A stretch of DNA of 64,000 nucleotides from Pseudobutyrivibrio ruminis (lineage in GTDB: Bacteria > Bacillota > Clostridia > Lachnospirales > Lachnospiraceae): contig NZ_SVET01000006.1 in the NCBI RefSeq assembly GCF_015057245.1, forward strand, positions 124,001 through 188,000. The letters run 5' to 3'. The first letter of the stretch is position 1, and every line of letters starts with the position of its first letter. The notes beneath the pieces are model-generated. The model was not told the origin of the DNA. It was given only the letters and a program-made list of their open reading frames with translations, and did not search any database. The translations under genes were made by a program, and so were the position numbers. Of the stretch, positions 41,430 to 50,700 are shown one piece after another.

Positions 41430-44009
41430 ATGAACATCCAAAAATTTACACAAAAATCAATCGAAGCAATTAATGCATGCGAAAAAATAGCCATGGATTA
41501 TGGCAATCAGGAGATAGAGCAGGAGCATTTGCTGATGGCGCTGTTACGCCAGGAGAATGGATTGATTCCATCATTGATTAGCAAGATGAACATCGATGTG
41601 GAACAATTCAAAAATGCTGTAGATGCAGCACTTCAAGCCAGAGTAAAGGTGCAGGGTGGTGAGCTTCGAGTAGGTCAGCATCTCAATTATGTTCTTACTT
41701 ATGCTGAGGACGAAGCAAAATCAATGCGCGACAGCTACGTCTCAGTTGAGCATTTGATGCTTGCTATGATTAAGAAACCAAGCACACCTATTAAGAATAT
41801 TTTTAAGGCATTCAATATTACAAGGGATTCATTCCTTGCAGTGCTTGCAACTGTCAGAGGGAACCAAACCGTAAATACGGATAATCCAGAAGCAACCTAT
41901 GACACACTTGAAAAATATGGATACGATTTGGTAGAAAGAGCTAGAGAAAATAAGCTTGATCCTGTAATCGGCCGTGATGAAGAAATCAGAAATGTCATCA
42001 GAATCCTTAGCCGTAAGACAAAGAACAATCCAGTTCTTATTGGTGAGCCTGGTGTTGGTAAGACAGCAGTTGTAGAGGGCTTGGCTCAGCGTATTGTTAG
42101 AGGTGATGTGCCTGAAGCACTTAAAAACAAAAAGGTATTTTCACTTGAGATTGGCTCAATGATTGCAGGTGCCAAATACCAGGGTGAGTTTGAGGAAAGG
42201 TTGAAAGCTGTTCTTGATGAGATTAAAAACTCTGATGGAGAAATCATTCTTTTCATAGATGAGCTTCATACGATCATTGGTGCTGGTAAAAATGGCAATG
42301 GTGGTCTTGATGCAGGAAACATGCTTAAGCCAATGCTTGCCCGTGGCGAGCTTCATTGTATCGGTGCCACAACTCTTGATGAATACCGTGAGTACATTGA
42401 AAAGGATGCTGCTCTTGAAAGACGTTTCCAGCCTGTAATGGTTGACGAGCCAACAGTTGAAGACACAATCTCTATTCTTAGAGGACTTAAGGAACGCTAC
42501 GAAGTATTCCATGGAGTAAAGATTACAGATGGTGCATTAGTTAGCGCAGCAACACTTTCTAACAGATACATTTCCGATAGATTCCTTCCAGATAAGGCTA
42601 TCGATCTTGTAGATGAGGCTTGTGCACTTATTAAGACAGAGCTTGATTCCATGCCAGCTGAAATGGATGAGATGAATCGAAGAGTAATGCAGTTGGAAAT
42701 CGAGGAGGCTGCTCTTAAGAAAGAGACAGATAGATTATCTCAGGAGCGACTTGTAGATTTACAAAAAGAATTGTCAGAGCTTCGTGATGAATACAACACA
42801 AAGAAGGCTGCATGGGATAATGAGAAAAAGCTTGTTGAGGATGTGGCAAAAATCAAAGAAGAGCTTGATGATGTGCAGGGCCAGATAAAGGTTGCACAGC
42901 AGAAATACGATTTGGAGGAGGCTGCAAAGCTTCAGTATGGTAAGCTACCAGAGCTTGAAGCACGACTTGCAGAAGCAGAAGAAAAGCTTAAAGCTAGAGA
43001 TACAGGCCTGGTTCATGAAAATGTTTCAGAGGAAGAAATTGCAAGAATCATTTCAAGATGGACAGGTATTCCTGTAGCAAAGCTTAATGAAACAGAGCGC
43101 AGCAAGACACTTCATCTTGATGAGGAATTGCACAAACGAGTTATGGGACAGGATGAGGCTGTAAAGCTTGTGTCAGAAGCTATAATTCGTTCAAAGGCAG
43201 GAATAAAGGATCCAAGCAAGCCAATCGGATCATTCCTTTTCCTTGGTCCTACAGGTGTTGGTAAAACAGAGCTTGCAAAGACATTAGCTCAGGCACTATT
43301 TGATGATGAAAACGCCATGGTTCGTCTTGATATGTCGGAGTACATGGAAAAGTTTAGCGTCAGCAGACTTATAGGAGCACCTCCAGGATATGTAGGATAT
43401 GATGAGGGCGGTCAGCTTACTGAGGCAGTTCGCCGTAAGCCATATTCGGTAGTACTTTTTGATGAAGTAGAAAAAGCACATCCTGATGTATTCAATGTTT
43501 TATTACAGGTACTTGATGATGGTCGAATCACCGATTCACAAGGCCGTACAGTTGATTTCAAAAATACAATTATTATTCTAACCAGCAACATCGGCTCTCA
43601 GTATTTGCTTGAGGGAATCGATGAAAATACTGGTGAAATCACCCAAGCGACAAATGATTTGGTAATGAATGATTTGAGAAATTCATTTAGACCAGAGTTT
43701 TTAAATCGACTGGACGAAATCATCATGTTTAAGCCACTTACAAAGAGCAATATTGGTGGAATAGTTGATTTGATTATGGCTGAGCTAAATGGTAGACTTG
43801 AAGACAGACAGCTAAAGATCGAACTTACTCCAGCAGCAAAGCAGTTCGTCATTGATCAGGGCTACGATCCAGTATATGGCGCTCGTCCTCTTCGCAGATA
43901 CATTCAGAAAAATGTGGAGACTATGGCAGCTAAAATCATACTTGCAGGAGACATAAGCGAAGGTTCAACTATCACAATTGATTCAGATGGAACCAAGCTG
44001 TTTAGTTAA
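41430..44009 (+). CDS. clpB: ATP-dependent disaggregase ClpB
   Basis: An 859-residue Hsp100 chaperone that pulls proteins out of aggregates together with DnaK. It has a Clp N-terminal domain (about residues 1-145), then AAA module 1 with Walker A GEPGVGKTA and ILFIDELHTI. A long coiled-coil middle domain covers about 400-520 (EMNRRVMQLEIEEAALKKE and following). AAA module 2 has GPTGVGKTEL and VVLFDEVEKAHPDV. The middle domain separates it from ClpA and ClpC. It is under a CIRCE site and is followed 21 bp later by an esterase gene. Confidence 0.96.
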   Translation: MNIQKFTQKSIEAINACEKIAMDYGNQEIEQEHLLMALLRQENGLIPSLISKMNIDVEQFKNAVDAALQARVKVQGGELRVGQHLNYVLTYAEDEAKSMRDSYVSVEHLMLAMIKKPSTPIKNIFKAFNITRDSFLAVLATVRGNQTVNTDNPEATYDTLEKYGYDLVERARENKLDPVIGRDEEIRNVIRILSRKTKNNPVLIGEPGVGKTAVVEGLAQRIVRGDVPEALKNKKVFSLEIGSMIAGAKYQGEFEERLKAVLDEIKNSDGEIILFIDELHTIIGAGKNGNGGLDAGNMLKPMLARGELHCIGATTLDEYREYIEKDAALERRFQPVMVDEPTVEDTISILRGLKERYEVFHGVKITDGALVSAATLSNRYISDRFLPDKAIDLVDEACALIKTELDSMPAEMDEMNRRVMQLEIEEAALKKETDRLSQERLVDLQKELSELRDEYNTKKAAWDNEKKLVEDVAKIKEELDDVQGQIKVAQQKYDLEEAAKLQYGKLPELEARLAEAEEKLKARDTGLVHENVSEEEIARIISRWTGIPVAKLNETERSKTLHLDEELHKRVMGQDEAVKLVSEAIIRSKAGIKDPSKPIGSFLFLGPTGVGKTELAKTLAQALFDDENAMVRLDMSEYMEKFSVSRLIGAPPGYVGYDEGGQLTEAVRRKPYSVVLFDEVEKAHPDVFNVLLQVLDDGRITDSQGRTVDFKNTIIILTSNIGSQYLLEGIDENTGEITQATNDLVMNDLRNSFRPEFLNRLDEIIMFKPLTKSNIGGIVDLIMAELNGRLEDRQLKIELTPAAKQFVIDQGYDPVYGARPLRRYIQKNVETMAAKIILAGDISEGSTITIDSDGTKLFS

Positions 44010-44030
44010 GACACAGGAGGATAATGTATT

Positions 44031-44927
44031 ATGTCATTTCAAACATTCATGTTTAAGTACATGGCAGCAAAGGGGGACAAAAAGAGGGATTCTACATTGA
44101 CAATACCAGATGATATCGAGCTTGAAACAAACATCAACTACCTTGGAAACAGCGATAAATACAACCTTTTAGATGTTTATTTCAAGAAGGGCATAAATGA
44201 AATTCAACCAACAATTGTCAGTATTCATGGCGGCGGATATATCTACGGCACAAAGGAGATTTACAAACACTATTGTGTATATCTTGCAGGCCTTGGATTC
44301 ACAGTTGTTAATTTCAACTATCATTTGGCACCAAAAGCTAAGTTCCCATCTCAGCTTAGTGAGATTAATCAGGTAATGCAGTGGATTGTGAAAAATGCCA
44401 CTCAGTACAATATTGATATTAACAATGTATTCTTAGTGGGAGATTCTGCTGGAGCACAGATGTGCAGCCACTATGCAGCTATCTTTACAAATCCAGAGTA
44501 TGAAAAGCTATTTCCATTCAGCACCCCACAGGAAATAAAGGTTAGGGCTATTGCTCTCAATTGTGGCATGTACAAATTTGGCCTTGAAGCAGGTGGAAAG
44601 GGAAATGAAAAATTTACTCAGGATTTGTACAACATGTATGTTGGAAGAGACGATGATGAAGTAAAGAAACAGCTTGATGTTTTAGGTCACATTACTGAAA
44701 ACTTCCCACCAGCCTATGTTATGACATCCTACTATGATTTCCTAAAAGCTAATGCAGAGCCTATGTACAATTTCCTTAAGGACAAGGGAATTGATACAGA
44801 ATGGAAGCTGTATGGAGAGGAAGGTCAGGAATACATGGGACATGTGTGCCATGTTAATATGAATCTTGAAGAGGCAAAACAAATCAACCAGGATGAGGCT
44901 GCTTTCTTCAAAAAATACATAAAATAA
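44031..44927 (+). CDS. Alpha/beta hydrolase, acetyl-esterase type
   Basis: A 298-residue hydrolase of the hormone-sensitive-lipase/acetyl-esterase group. The oxyanion motif is SIHGGGYIYG (about residue 63), the nucleophile elbow VGDSAGAQM (about 139), and the likely catalytic Asp and His lie in the last third (YYDFLKAN; MGHVCHVNM). There is no signal peptide, so it is cytoplasmic. It may deacetylate imported plant oligosaccharides. It lies 21 bp after clpB, so it could share heat-shock transcription, and just before the fructan locus. Confidence 0.85.
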   Translation: MSFQTFMFKYMAAKGDKKRDSTLTIPDDIELETNINYLGNSDKYNLLDVYFKKGINEIQPTIVSIHGGGYIYGTKEIYKHYCVYLAGLGFTVVNFNYHLAPKAKFPSQLSEINQVMQWIVKNATQYNIDINNVFLVGDSAGAQMCSHYAAIFTNPEYEKLFPFSTPQEIKVRAIALNCGMYKFGLEAGGKGNEKFTQDLYNMYVGRDDDEVKKQLDVLGHITENFPPAYVMTSYYDFLKANAEPMYNFLKDKGIDTEWKLYGEEGQEYMGHVCHVNMNLEEAKQINQDEAAFFKKYIK

Positions 44928-44932
44928 AAATA

Positions 44933-44961
44933 AGGGATTCCACTTATTTAGTGGAATCCCT
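44933..44961. terminator. Bidirectional terminator overlapping the lacI stop
   Basis: A perfect 12-bp stem, AGGGATTCCACT / AGTGGAATCCCT, with a 5-nt loop. Read on the minus strand it is followed by a T-rich tract and ends the LacI gene, whose last codons form part of the stem. It also faces the esterase gene. Confidence 0.88.
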
Positions 44962-45999
44962 ATATATAACATCAGTTTCGATGTATGTTTTCTTATATGG
45001 CATAAGAGGATTTGCAATTCTAGAAAGAAGAATTTCTGCAGCTGTGTAACCCATAGAACTGCTATGGATTTTAACGGTTGTGAGGCTTGGCTCTAAAAGG
45101 GCTGCCTCAGGGGCATCATCAAAGCCGCACACCTTTACATCTGCAGGAGCATCCTTGCCTAATAATCTAAGAGCCTTTAAAACCGACATTGCCAAGAAGT
45201 CGTTTGCACAGAAAAACAAATCTGGCATGGTTTTAAGGGCTTTTATTTTTTCGCTAAGCCATAAAACATCTGAATATGGACAACTGTCATCCTCTAATAT
45301 GCAGTTTGCTGTATCTATATTAATTCCTTTATCTGCAAGAACAGACACGTATGCTTGCCATCTTTCAAAGAATGATTGGCAGTGGAAACGGTCACCTACG
45401 AAGGACACATTCTTGCATTCTTTTTTTATCAAAGTATCAAGCATGTGATACGAGCTTGATAGATTTTCCATGTATAAAACATCTGCATTTATTTCACAGC
45501 GATGGGATATAGGGCTATCTATAAAGAGAAGAGGGATATTTTGTCTGCACAAAAACTCGCTGTACTTTTCGGAAAAAAGCTCTATACATAGAATGCCGGC
45601 AATATTATCAATGTTAAGATTGCTAGGAAAACATAGATTGTCTATTTCATAATCTCTGATAATGTTGATAGTTAATTTGTAACCAAGGCTATCGATTTTG
45701 TGCTGGAATGCTTCTAAAAGCTTGGTTCCAGAGTGAGAGTAGCCTGGGAAGGAATGTGTAAACAAAGCAATTTCAGTTTTTCCATCTGAAGCAGGTAACT
45801 TTGCACTCACTGTACCATTGTACATGGCTCTTGAATCAGGCATACTAAATTGCTTATATCCCATTGAAATGGCAGTTTGGCATATCTGATTTCTTGTTTC
45901 TTCTGAAACATTTCCTGTATTATTAAGAGCTCTTGAAACCGTATTTCGTGACAATCCAAGAGCGTCTGCAATTTCTTGTAAAGTAACCCTTTTACTCAT
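44944..45999 (-). CDS. LacI-family regulator 1 of the fructan locus
   Basis: A 351-residue LacI-type repressor. The N-terminal HTH is VTLQEIADALGLSRNTVSRALNNTG, followed by a periplasmic-binding-like effector domain (FCANDFLAMSVLKALRLLG, VCGFDDAPEAALLEPSLTTVKIHSSSMG). It has the same length and strong similarity in layout to the second LacI at 53520-54575, so the two are paralogues. It is divergent from the GH32-like lipoprotein gene over 229 bp that contain GTGC/GCAC dyads, its probable operators. The inducer is probably a fructose-containing sugar, by context. Confidence 0.9.
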   Translation of the reverse strand: MSKRVTLQEIADALGLSRNTVSRALNNTGNVSEETRNQICQTAISMGYKQFSMPDSRAMYNGTVSAKLPASDGKTEIALFTHSFPGYSHSGTKLLEAFQHKIDSLGYKLTINIIRDYEIDNLCFPSNLNIDNIAGILCIELFSEKYSEFLCRQNIPLLFIDSPISHRCEINADVLYMENLSSSYHMLDTLIKKECKNVSFVGDRFHCQSFFERWQAYVSVLADKGINIDTANCILEDDSCPYSDVLWLSEKIKALKTMPDLFFCANDFLAMSVLKALRLLGKDAPADVKVCGFDDAPEAALLEPSLTTVKIHSSSMGYTAAEILLSRIANPLMPYKKTYIETDVIYRDSTK

Positions 46000-46106
46000 A
46001 GTAATCTCCTAAATTTAATCTAATATCAATCATACTTGAAGGTGATAAATGTGTCAATTGTAACATTTTGAAATAGTCTAGTATGTAATTTCTAACAAAA
46101 TGAATG

Positions 46107-46214
46107 GTGCGTTTGATTACATTTGCACAAAAATATGTTACTTTTGCAAAGCGTTATTGATTTATATGCACCATGAATGTAAAATTTATGGTGCAAGATA
46201 TAGTGCAAATGCAC
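46107..46214 (+). promoter_or_regulatory. Cluster of GTGC/GCAC dyads, candidate LacI operators
   Basis: Three dyads lie before the GH32-like gene: GTGC-N14-GCAC (46107-46128), TGCACCAT-N13-ATGGTGCA (46167-46195) and GTGCAAATGCAC (46203-46214). The last ends just before the ribosome binding site. It closely resembles the site at 54794-54807 in front of the second operon, which supports joint control by the two LacI paralogues. Confidence 0.6.
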
Positions 46215-46228
46215 CTTAGGGAGGTAAT

Positions 46229-47725
46229 ATGAGAAAAGCAGCGGTAGTGATTTTGGCCGGTATCATGGGTTTAAACATGGTAGGATGTGGCAATCAAACA
46301 GTAGAGGCAGAGGAAGAGAAGTACCTGGGAGAAGAATATGATAATTATGAGTTGTTTCCAGCTTCGGTAGAAGGATTTATTGGAGATACAATGCCTTTTT
46401 ATGATGATGGAAAATATAATGTTTTCTATTTGGCTGATCAACGAAATGGAAAACAGGGTTATCATCCATGGGCTTTGATTCAGACCAGCGATTTTACAGA
46501 GTATGATGACAAGGGTGTGGTGATTAATTATGGAGATACTGTCGAAAGTCAGGATATTGCACTTGGTACAGGAAGCGTAATCAAGGATGACAAAGGAATC
46601 TATCATGCCTTTTACACAGGCCATAATGACACATATGAACCCAAGGAAGCTGTGATGCATGCCACAAGTTCGGATTTAGAAAACTGGGAAAAGATTCCAG
46701 CAGATACGTTTACAGGTGCGGGCAAGTACTCCACAGATGATTTCAGAGATCCATATGTTTATTATTCGGTTGATGATAAATGCTATGAGATGCTTGTAAC
46801 CACTCGTTTTGAAAATAAGGGAGTTATCGTAAAATACACATCCAAAGATTTGAGTAAATGGACTGACGGGGGAGTCTTTTTTGAGAATGACTTGGGAACC
46901 GATTCAAATATGGAGTGTCCATCTCTTCTTCAATATAAAGGAAAATACTATTTGGCATTTTCTGATCAGTGGCCAAACAGAGTTGTTCACTATCGAGTAT
47001 CAGATTCTTTGGATGGTCCATTTGAAAAGCCTGAAAGAGATGCATTTGATTGCAATGGATTCTACGCAGGAAGATTGGAGACAGATGGAGAAAATCTTTA
47101 TGTAGTAGGCTGGAATGGAACCAAGAAGGAACACCAGGATACTGGAGAGTATGATTGGGGTGGAAATATGGTCTCTCATCTTTTGAATCAAAATGATGAT
47201 GGAACATTATCACCAGTATTGAATCCAGAGATTAATAAGAAGCTGATACATGAACTTGATTTGGAACCACTGAAAATGACAGAGACTGTGAAAGCAGACG
47301 GTACAACCTATACCTTTAGCGGCGACAAATACGAAATGGTTGGCTTTAAGAATCTGATGGGAAGCTACCTTGTAAAAACAGACATTAGGGATTTTGACGC
47401 TGATGGTATGTTTGGCTTTTGCTTCAATACAAACACTGAAAATGTGGGCAATCTCAACATCATTTTCAACGGGGCAAATAATAGAATCGAGTTTTACAAC
47501 GGCAGCAACATAATGGAAATAAGTGCTCAATCTTATATTGATTTTGATTTGTCAAAGGAAAAAGAGCTGCATGTATCAATGGTGATTTCTGATGGAGTTG
47601 TTTGTATGTATGTAAACGATGAGCTTGCTTTTACGACTCGCATGTATTTATCACAGGGAATGGAATGGGGAATTTTCTCAGTTAATTCTAATGTGGTATT
47701 CGAAAATATGAGCATTAGTAAGTAG
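46229..47725 (+). CDS. GH32-like beta-propeller lipoprotein
   Basis: A 498-residue predicted lipoprotein (lipobox MVGC, about residues 17-20). About residues 40-340 show the GH32/GH43-type five-bladed propeller. FIGDTMPFYDDGKYNVFY occupies the place of the usual NDPNG nucleophile motif, DDFRDPYVYY the RDP motif, and SNMECPSLLQY the EC acid/base motif. The C-terminal 140 residues are a beta-sandwich-like domain. It probably cleaves fructan at the cell surface, although loss of the NDPNG wording leaves the exact specificity open. AGGGAGG precedes the start, and the large repeat protein follows 10 bp later. Confidence 0.8.
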   Translation: MRKAAVVILAGIMGLNMVGCGNQTVEAEEEKYLGEEYDNYELFPASVEGFIGDTMPFYDDGKYNVFYLADQRNGKQGYHPWALIQTSDFTEYDDKGVVINYGDTVESQDIALGTGSVIKDDKGIYHAFYTGHNDTYEPKEAVMHATSSDLENWEKIPADTFTGAGKYSTDDFRDPYVYYSVDDKCYEMLVTTRFENKGVIVKYTSKDLSKWTDGGVFFENDLGTDSNMECPSLLQYKGKYYLAFSDQWPNRVVHYRVSDSLDGPFEKPERDAFDCNGFYAGRLETDGENLYVVGWNGTKKEHQDTGEYDWGGNMVSHLLNQNDDGTLSPVLNPEINKKLIHELDLEPLKMTETVKADGTTYTFSGDKYEMVGFKNLMGSYLVKTDIRDFDADGMFGFCFNTNTENVGNLNIIFNGANNRIEFYNGSNIMEISAQSYIDFDLSKEKELHVSMVISDGVVCMYVNDELAFTTRMYLSQGMEWGIFSVNSNVVFENMSISK

Positions 47726-47735
47726 GAGGGGAATA

Positions 47736-50700
47736 ATGTTAAAAAAGGGTTTTAGCAAGGTGCTTCAGGCTGTCTTGGCTCACAAGGTGAAAACGGCGCT
47801 GATAGCATCGGGAACCACGGCAGCTATTGCAGTTACTGCGGTTGTCATGACAAATCATCCTATGGAAATTAGGGATGAGGTGATAGCTTTAGGAGGCGGA
47901 TGGCCGGATTCATTTTTTTCAGACGAATACGTAGAGCCTGAATTTGTGGATGATCCAAGCAGAACAAACAATGCATTTAATGTGGCGGATTTTGGAGAAC
48001 AGGGAAATAACGGTTGGTTTTATAGATATGGTTCAGCCTTGGACCCTTGTAAATCCAGAAGACTTGAGTCTTATGACGGGGAGAAATATTTCCAGCTTGG
48101 TAAAACGGGTATGGAAATAAAATCAAACTTTATACACACTGCCGAAGGAACGGCGCCAATTCTTGAGTGGCGAGCGGCAGACGCAGGTAAGGTAAATGTA
48201 CAGCTGACTTACGTAAAGAATGCTAACAAGGACAAGAATCCTTCTTATCCAGATGGTGTCACTCTTTATGTGTACAAGGGCGATGAAGCAATTGGCAGAT
48301 ACGAAGTAGATGTAAGTACAGATAAGGAAGAGGTTGTAGAGGAAACAATTAAGGATTTATCTGTGGAAGAATTGGAGAGCCTTTACTTTATCGTCGACCC
48401 AAATATGAACAATGCATTTGACGGCGGTTCACTTTATGTTGCAATCAACGATGTAAACGCTAAAGGGCCAACTGCTTCAGTAGATACCACAAGAGAGAAT
48501 AACAATGCTAATTCTCAGGAAGATTTTGGAAAGCAGGGAAATAATGGTTGGACATATCTTTACGGTAAAAGTGTAAAGGATGCCAAGCTTGTATCCACAG
48601 AAAAAGATGGAGCATACATGAATGTTACGTCTCCAAATCTTACAATTAGCCAGTATTTCATCCATCCAGCTATAAATGACGAGGCAATGCTTTGCTGGCA
48701 GCCAGCAGTGGATGGAAAGATTGAGGTCAGAGGAAAGTACACCAAGTTTGAGCAAAACGATGGTGATCCAACATGGCCAGACGGGGTAGTTGTATCTGTT
48801 TACAAGAATGGTGAAAAACTATTCAACAAGAAGGTAGCTGCTCCAGCAAAGGGAGAAAACAGCATTTCCTTTAGAGAGCAGGACTTAGAGGTAACAACAG
48901 AAGATAAGCTATATTTTGTTGTTGATGCAGGAATCAACTCATCATATGACGGTGGATGTTTCGATATCAACATCATCGATAGAACAGGAGCAACTACAGA
49001 AGCAGATGTTCAGATAGATGAATCAGAAACCAGACAGAACTTTGCAGATGTAAAATATGATTTTGGTGAGCAGGGTAAAAACGGATGGTTCTATCAGGAT
49101 GGTTTTGGAGATGAGCCAACTGGTTCATATAACATGCAAAACTTTGAAACTGAAGAAGATAGATATTTTGATAGCAGCTATTTGGAAATCAAGCGTGATT
49201 TTGTAAATACAGGAAAGGGCAAATCGGCAGTAATCAAGTGGAAGGTTGCTCAGACTGGAGATATTAAAATCGATGCATCTTATACCAAGTTCAAAAATGA
49301 AGATAAGAATCCAAGCTGGCCTGATGGTACTAGAGTAACAATCTACCACAATGATGAAGTATTAGTTCAGGAAGAGTTTGAAGCAGATACTAAAAAAGAG
49401 ATTACAAAGTCATTGAACGTAGAAAAAGTGTCTGTTAAAAAAGATGACTTCATCACAATGGTAGTAAATGGTAAGGACAACAATGCTTATGATGGTGGAA
49501 AATATGAGTTTTCAATCAAGGGATTAACACCTCTTACAGGAAAGACCCATAAGGATGTTACTTATACAGGAGGCTCTAGAACAAATAATGCTTCTATGCA
49601 GGAAGATTTTGGCAAGCAGGGAAGCAATGGATGGGTATTCCAGTCAGGATATTATCTTGATCCAGATTTTGCAGTAAATGTTGAAACTTATAAAGAGAAT
49701 GATAAGTACACAACTAACGACGGAATTGAAATAAAGAGAGATTACATCATGCCAGCCAATAAAGGCAGATCAGCAAATGTAAAATGGGTTGCAGCTCAGA
49801 CTGGTCCAGTAGATATTTCATTGACTTATACAAAGCTAAAAAATGAGGATGCAAATCCTGATTGGCCAGATGGTGTAACAGTATATCTTAAGAAAAACAA
49901 TGAAATTCTTAAACAGCAGGATTTCGAACCTCTTACAGACAAGGAAGTTACAAAAGATTTGTCGGTGGAAGGGGTAAATGTGAAAGCTGGTGATTGTCTG
50001 ACACTTATGGTAGATGGCAAGGAAAACACTGCTTATGACGGTGGTAATTTCACATTTGTAATTGAAGATGCAGATTTAAAAACTGTTGATATGGTAAACA
50101 ATAGTGGTAGCAACTACGCTAACCTTGCTTTAGATTTTGGTGAGCAGGGTAACAATGGTTGGTACTACTGGGAAGGCAAGAGTGTAGATAAGGCAGAGGT
50201 CCTTCGCCAGAAGACAGAGGACGGTACAGGCTACACCTCTAGAAAGCTTAAGGGCTTAGAGGTTAAGAAGGATTTCGTTCAGCCTCGTCTCAATGCTCAT
50301 GCAATGTATAAGTGGGTTGTTGCTGTGGATGGTCAAATTGATATAACTGGAGCCTATGTGAAATTTGGACACGAAGATCCAAATGCATCATGGCCTGATG
50401 GAACAGTAGTAACGGTTTACAAGAATGGCAAGGATATATTTGATGAAACTTGTTTTTGTCCTCGAGGGGAAGACCGAAGCAACAAAACAGATATTAATAT
50501 TTCAAAGCTGAGTGTAAAAGCAGGAGATGTAATTACCTTTGATATTGGTTGTAATAAAAATAATGCCTGGGATGGTGGTCGTCTTGAAATCGACATTGAG
50601 GATGCCAATGCTACAAAGGTAGGAGTAGGAGATAAAAAGAGAACAAACAATACTGTTCTTGGTGCTATCGACTCTATTGAGCAAGGTACGGATGGATGGT

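Noticed and set aside
46824..47213. Antisense open frames opposite the GH32-like gene, including one of 129 codons
   Set aside because: Composition is that of a shadow frame (many His, Ser and Leu), with no start signals; the plus-strand gene has family motifs throughout.
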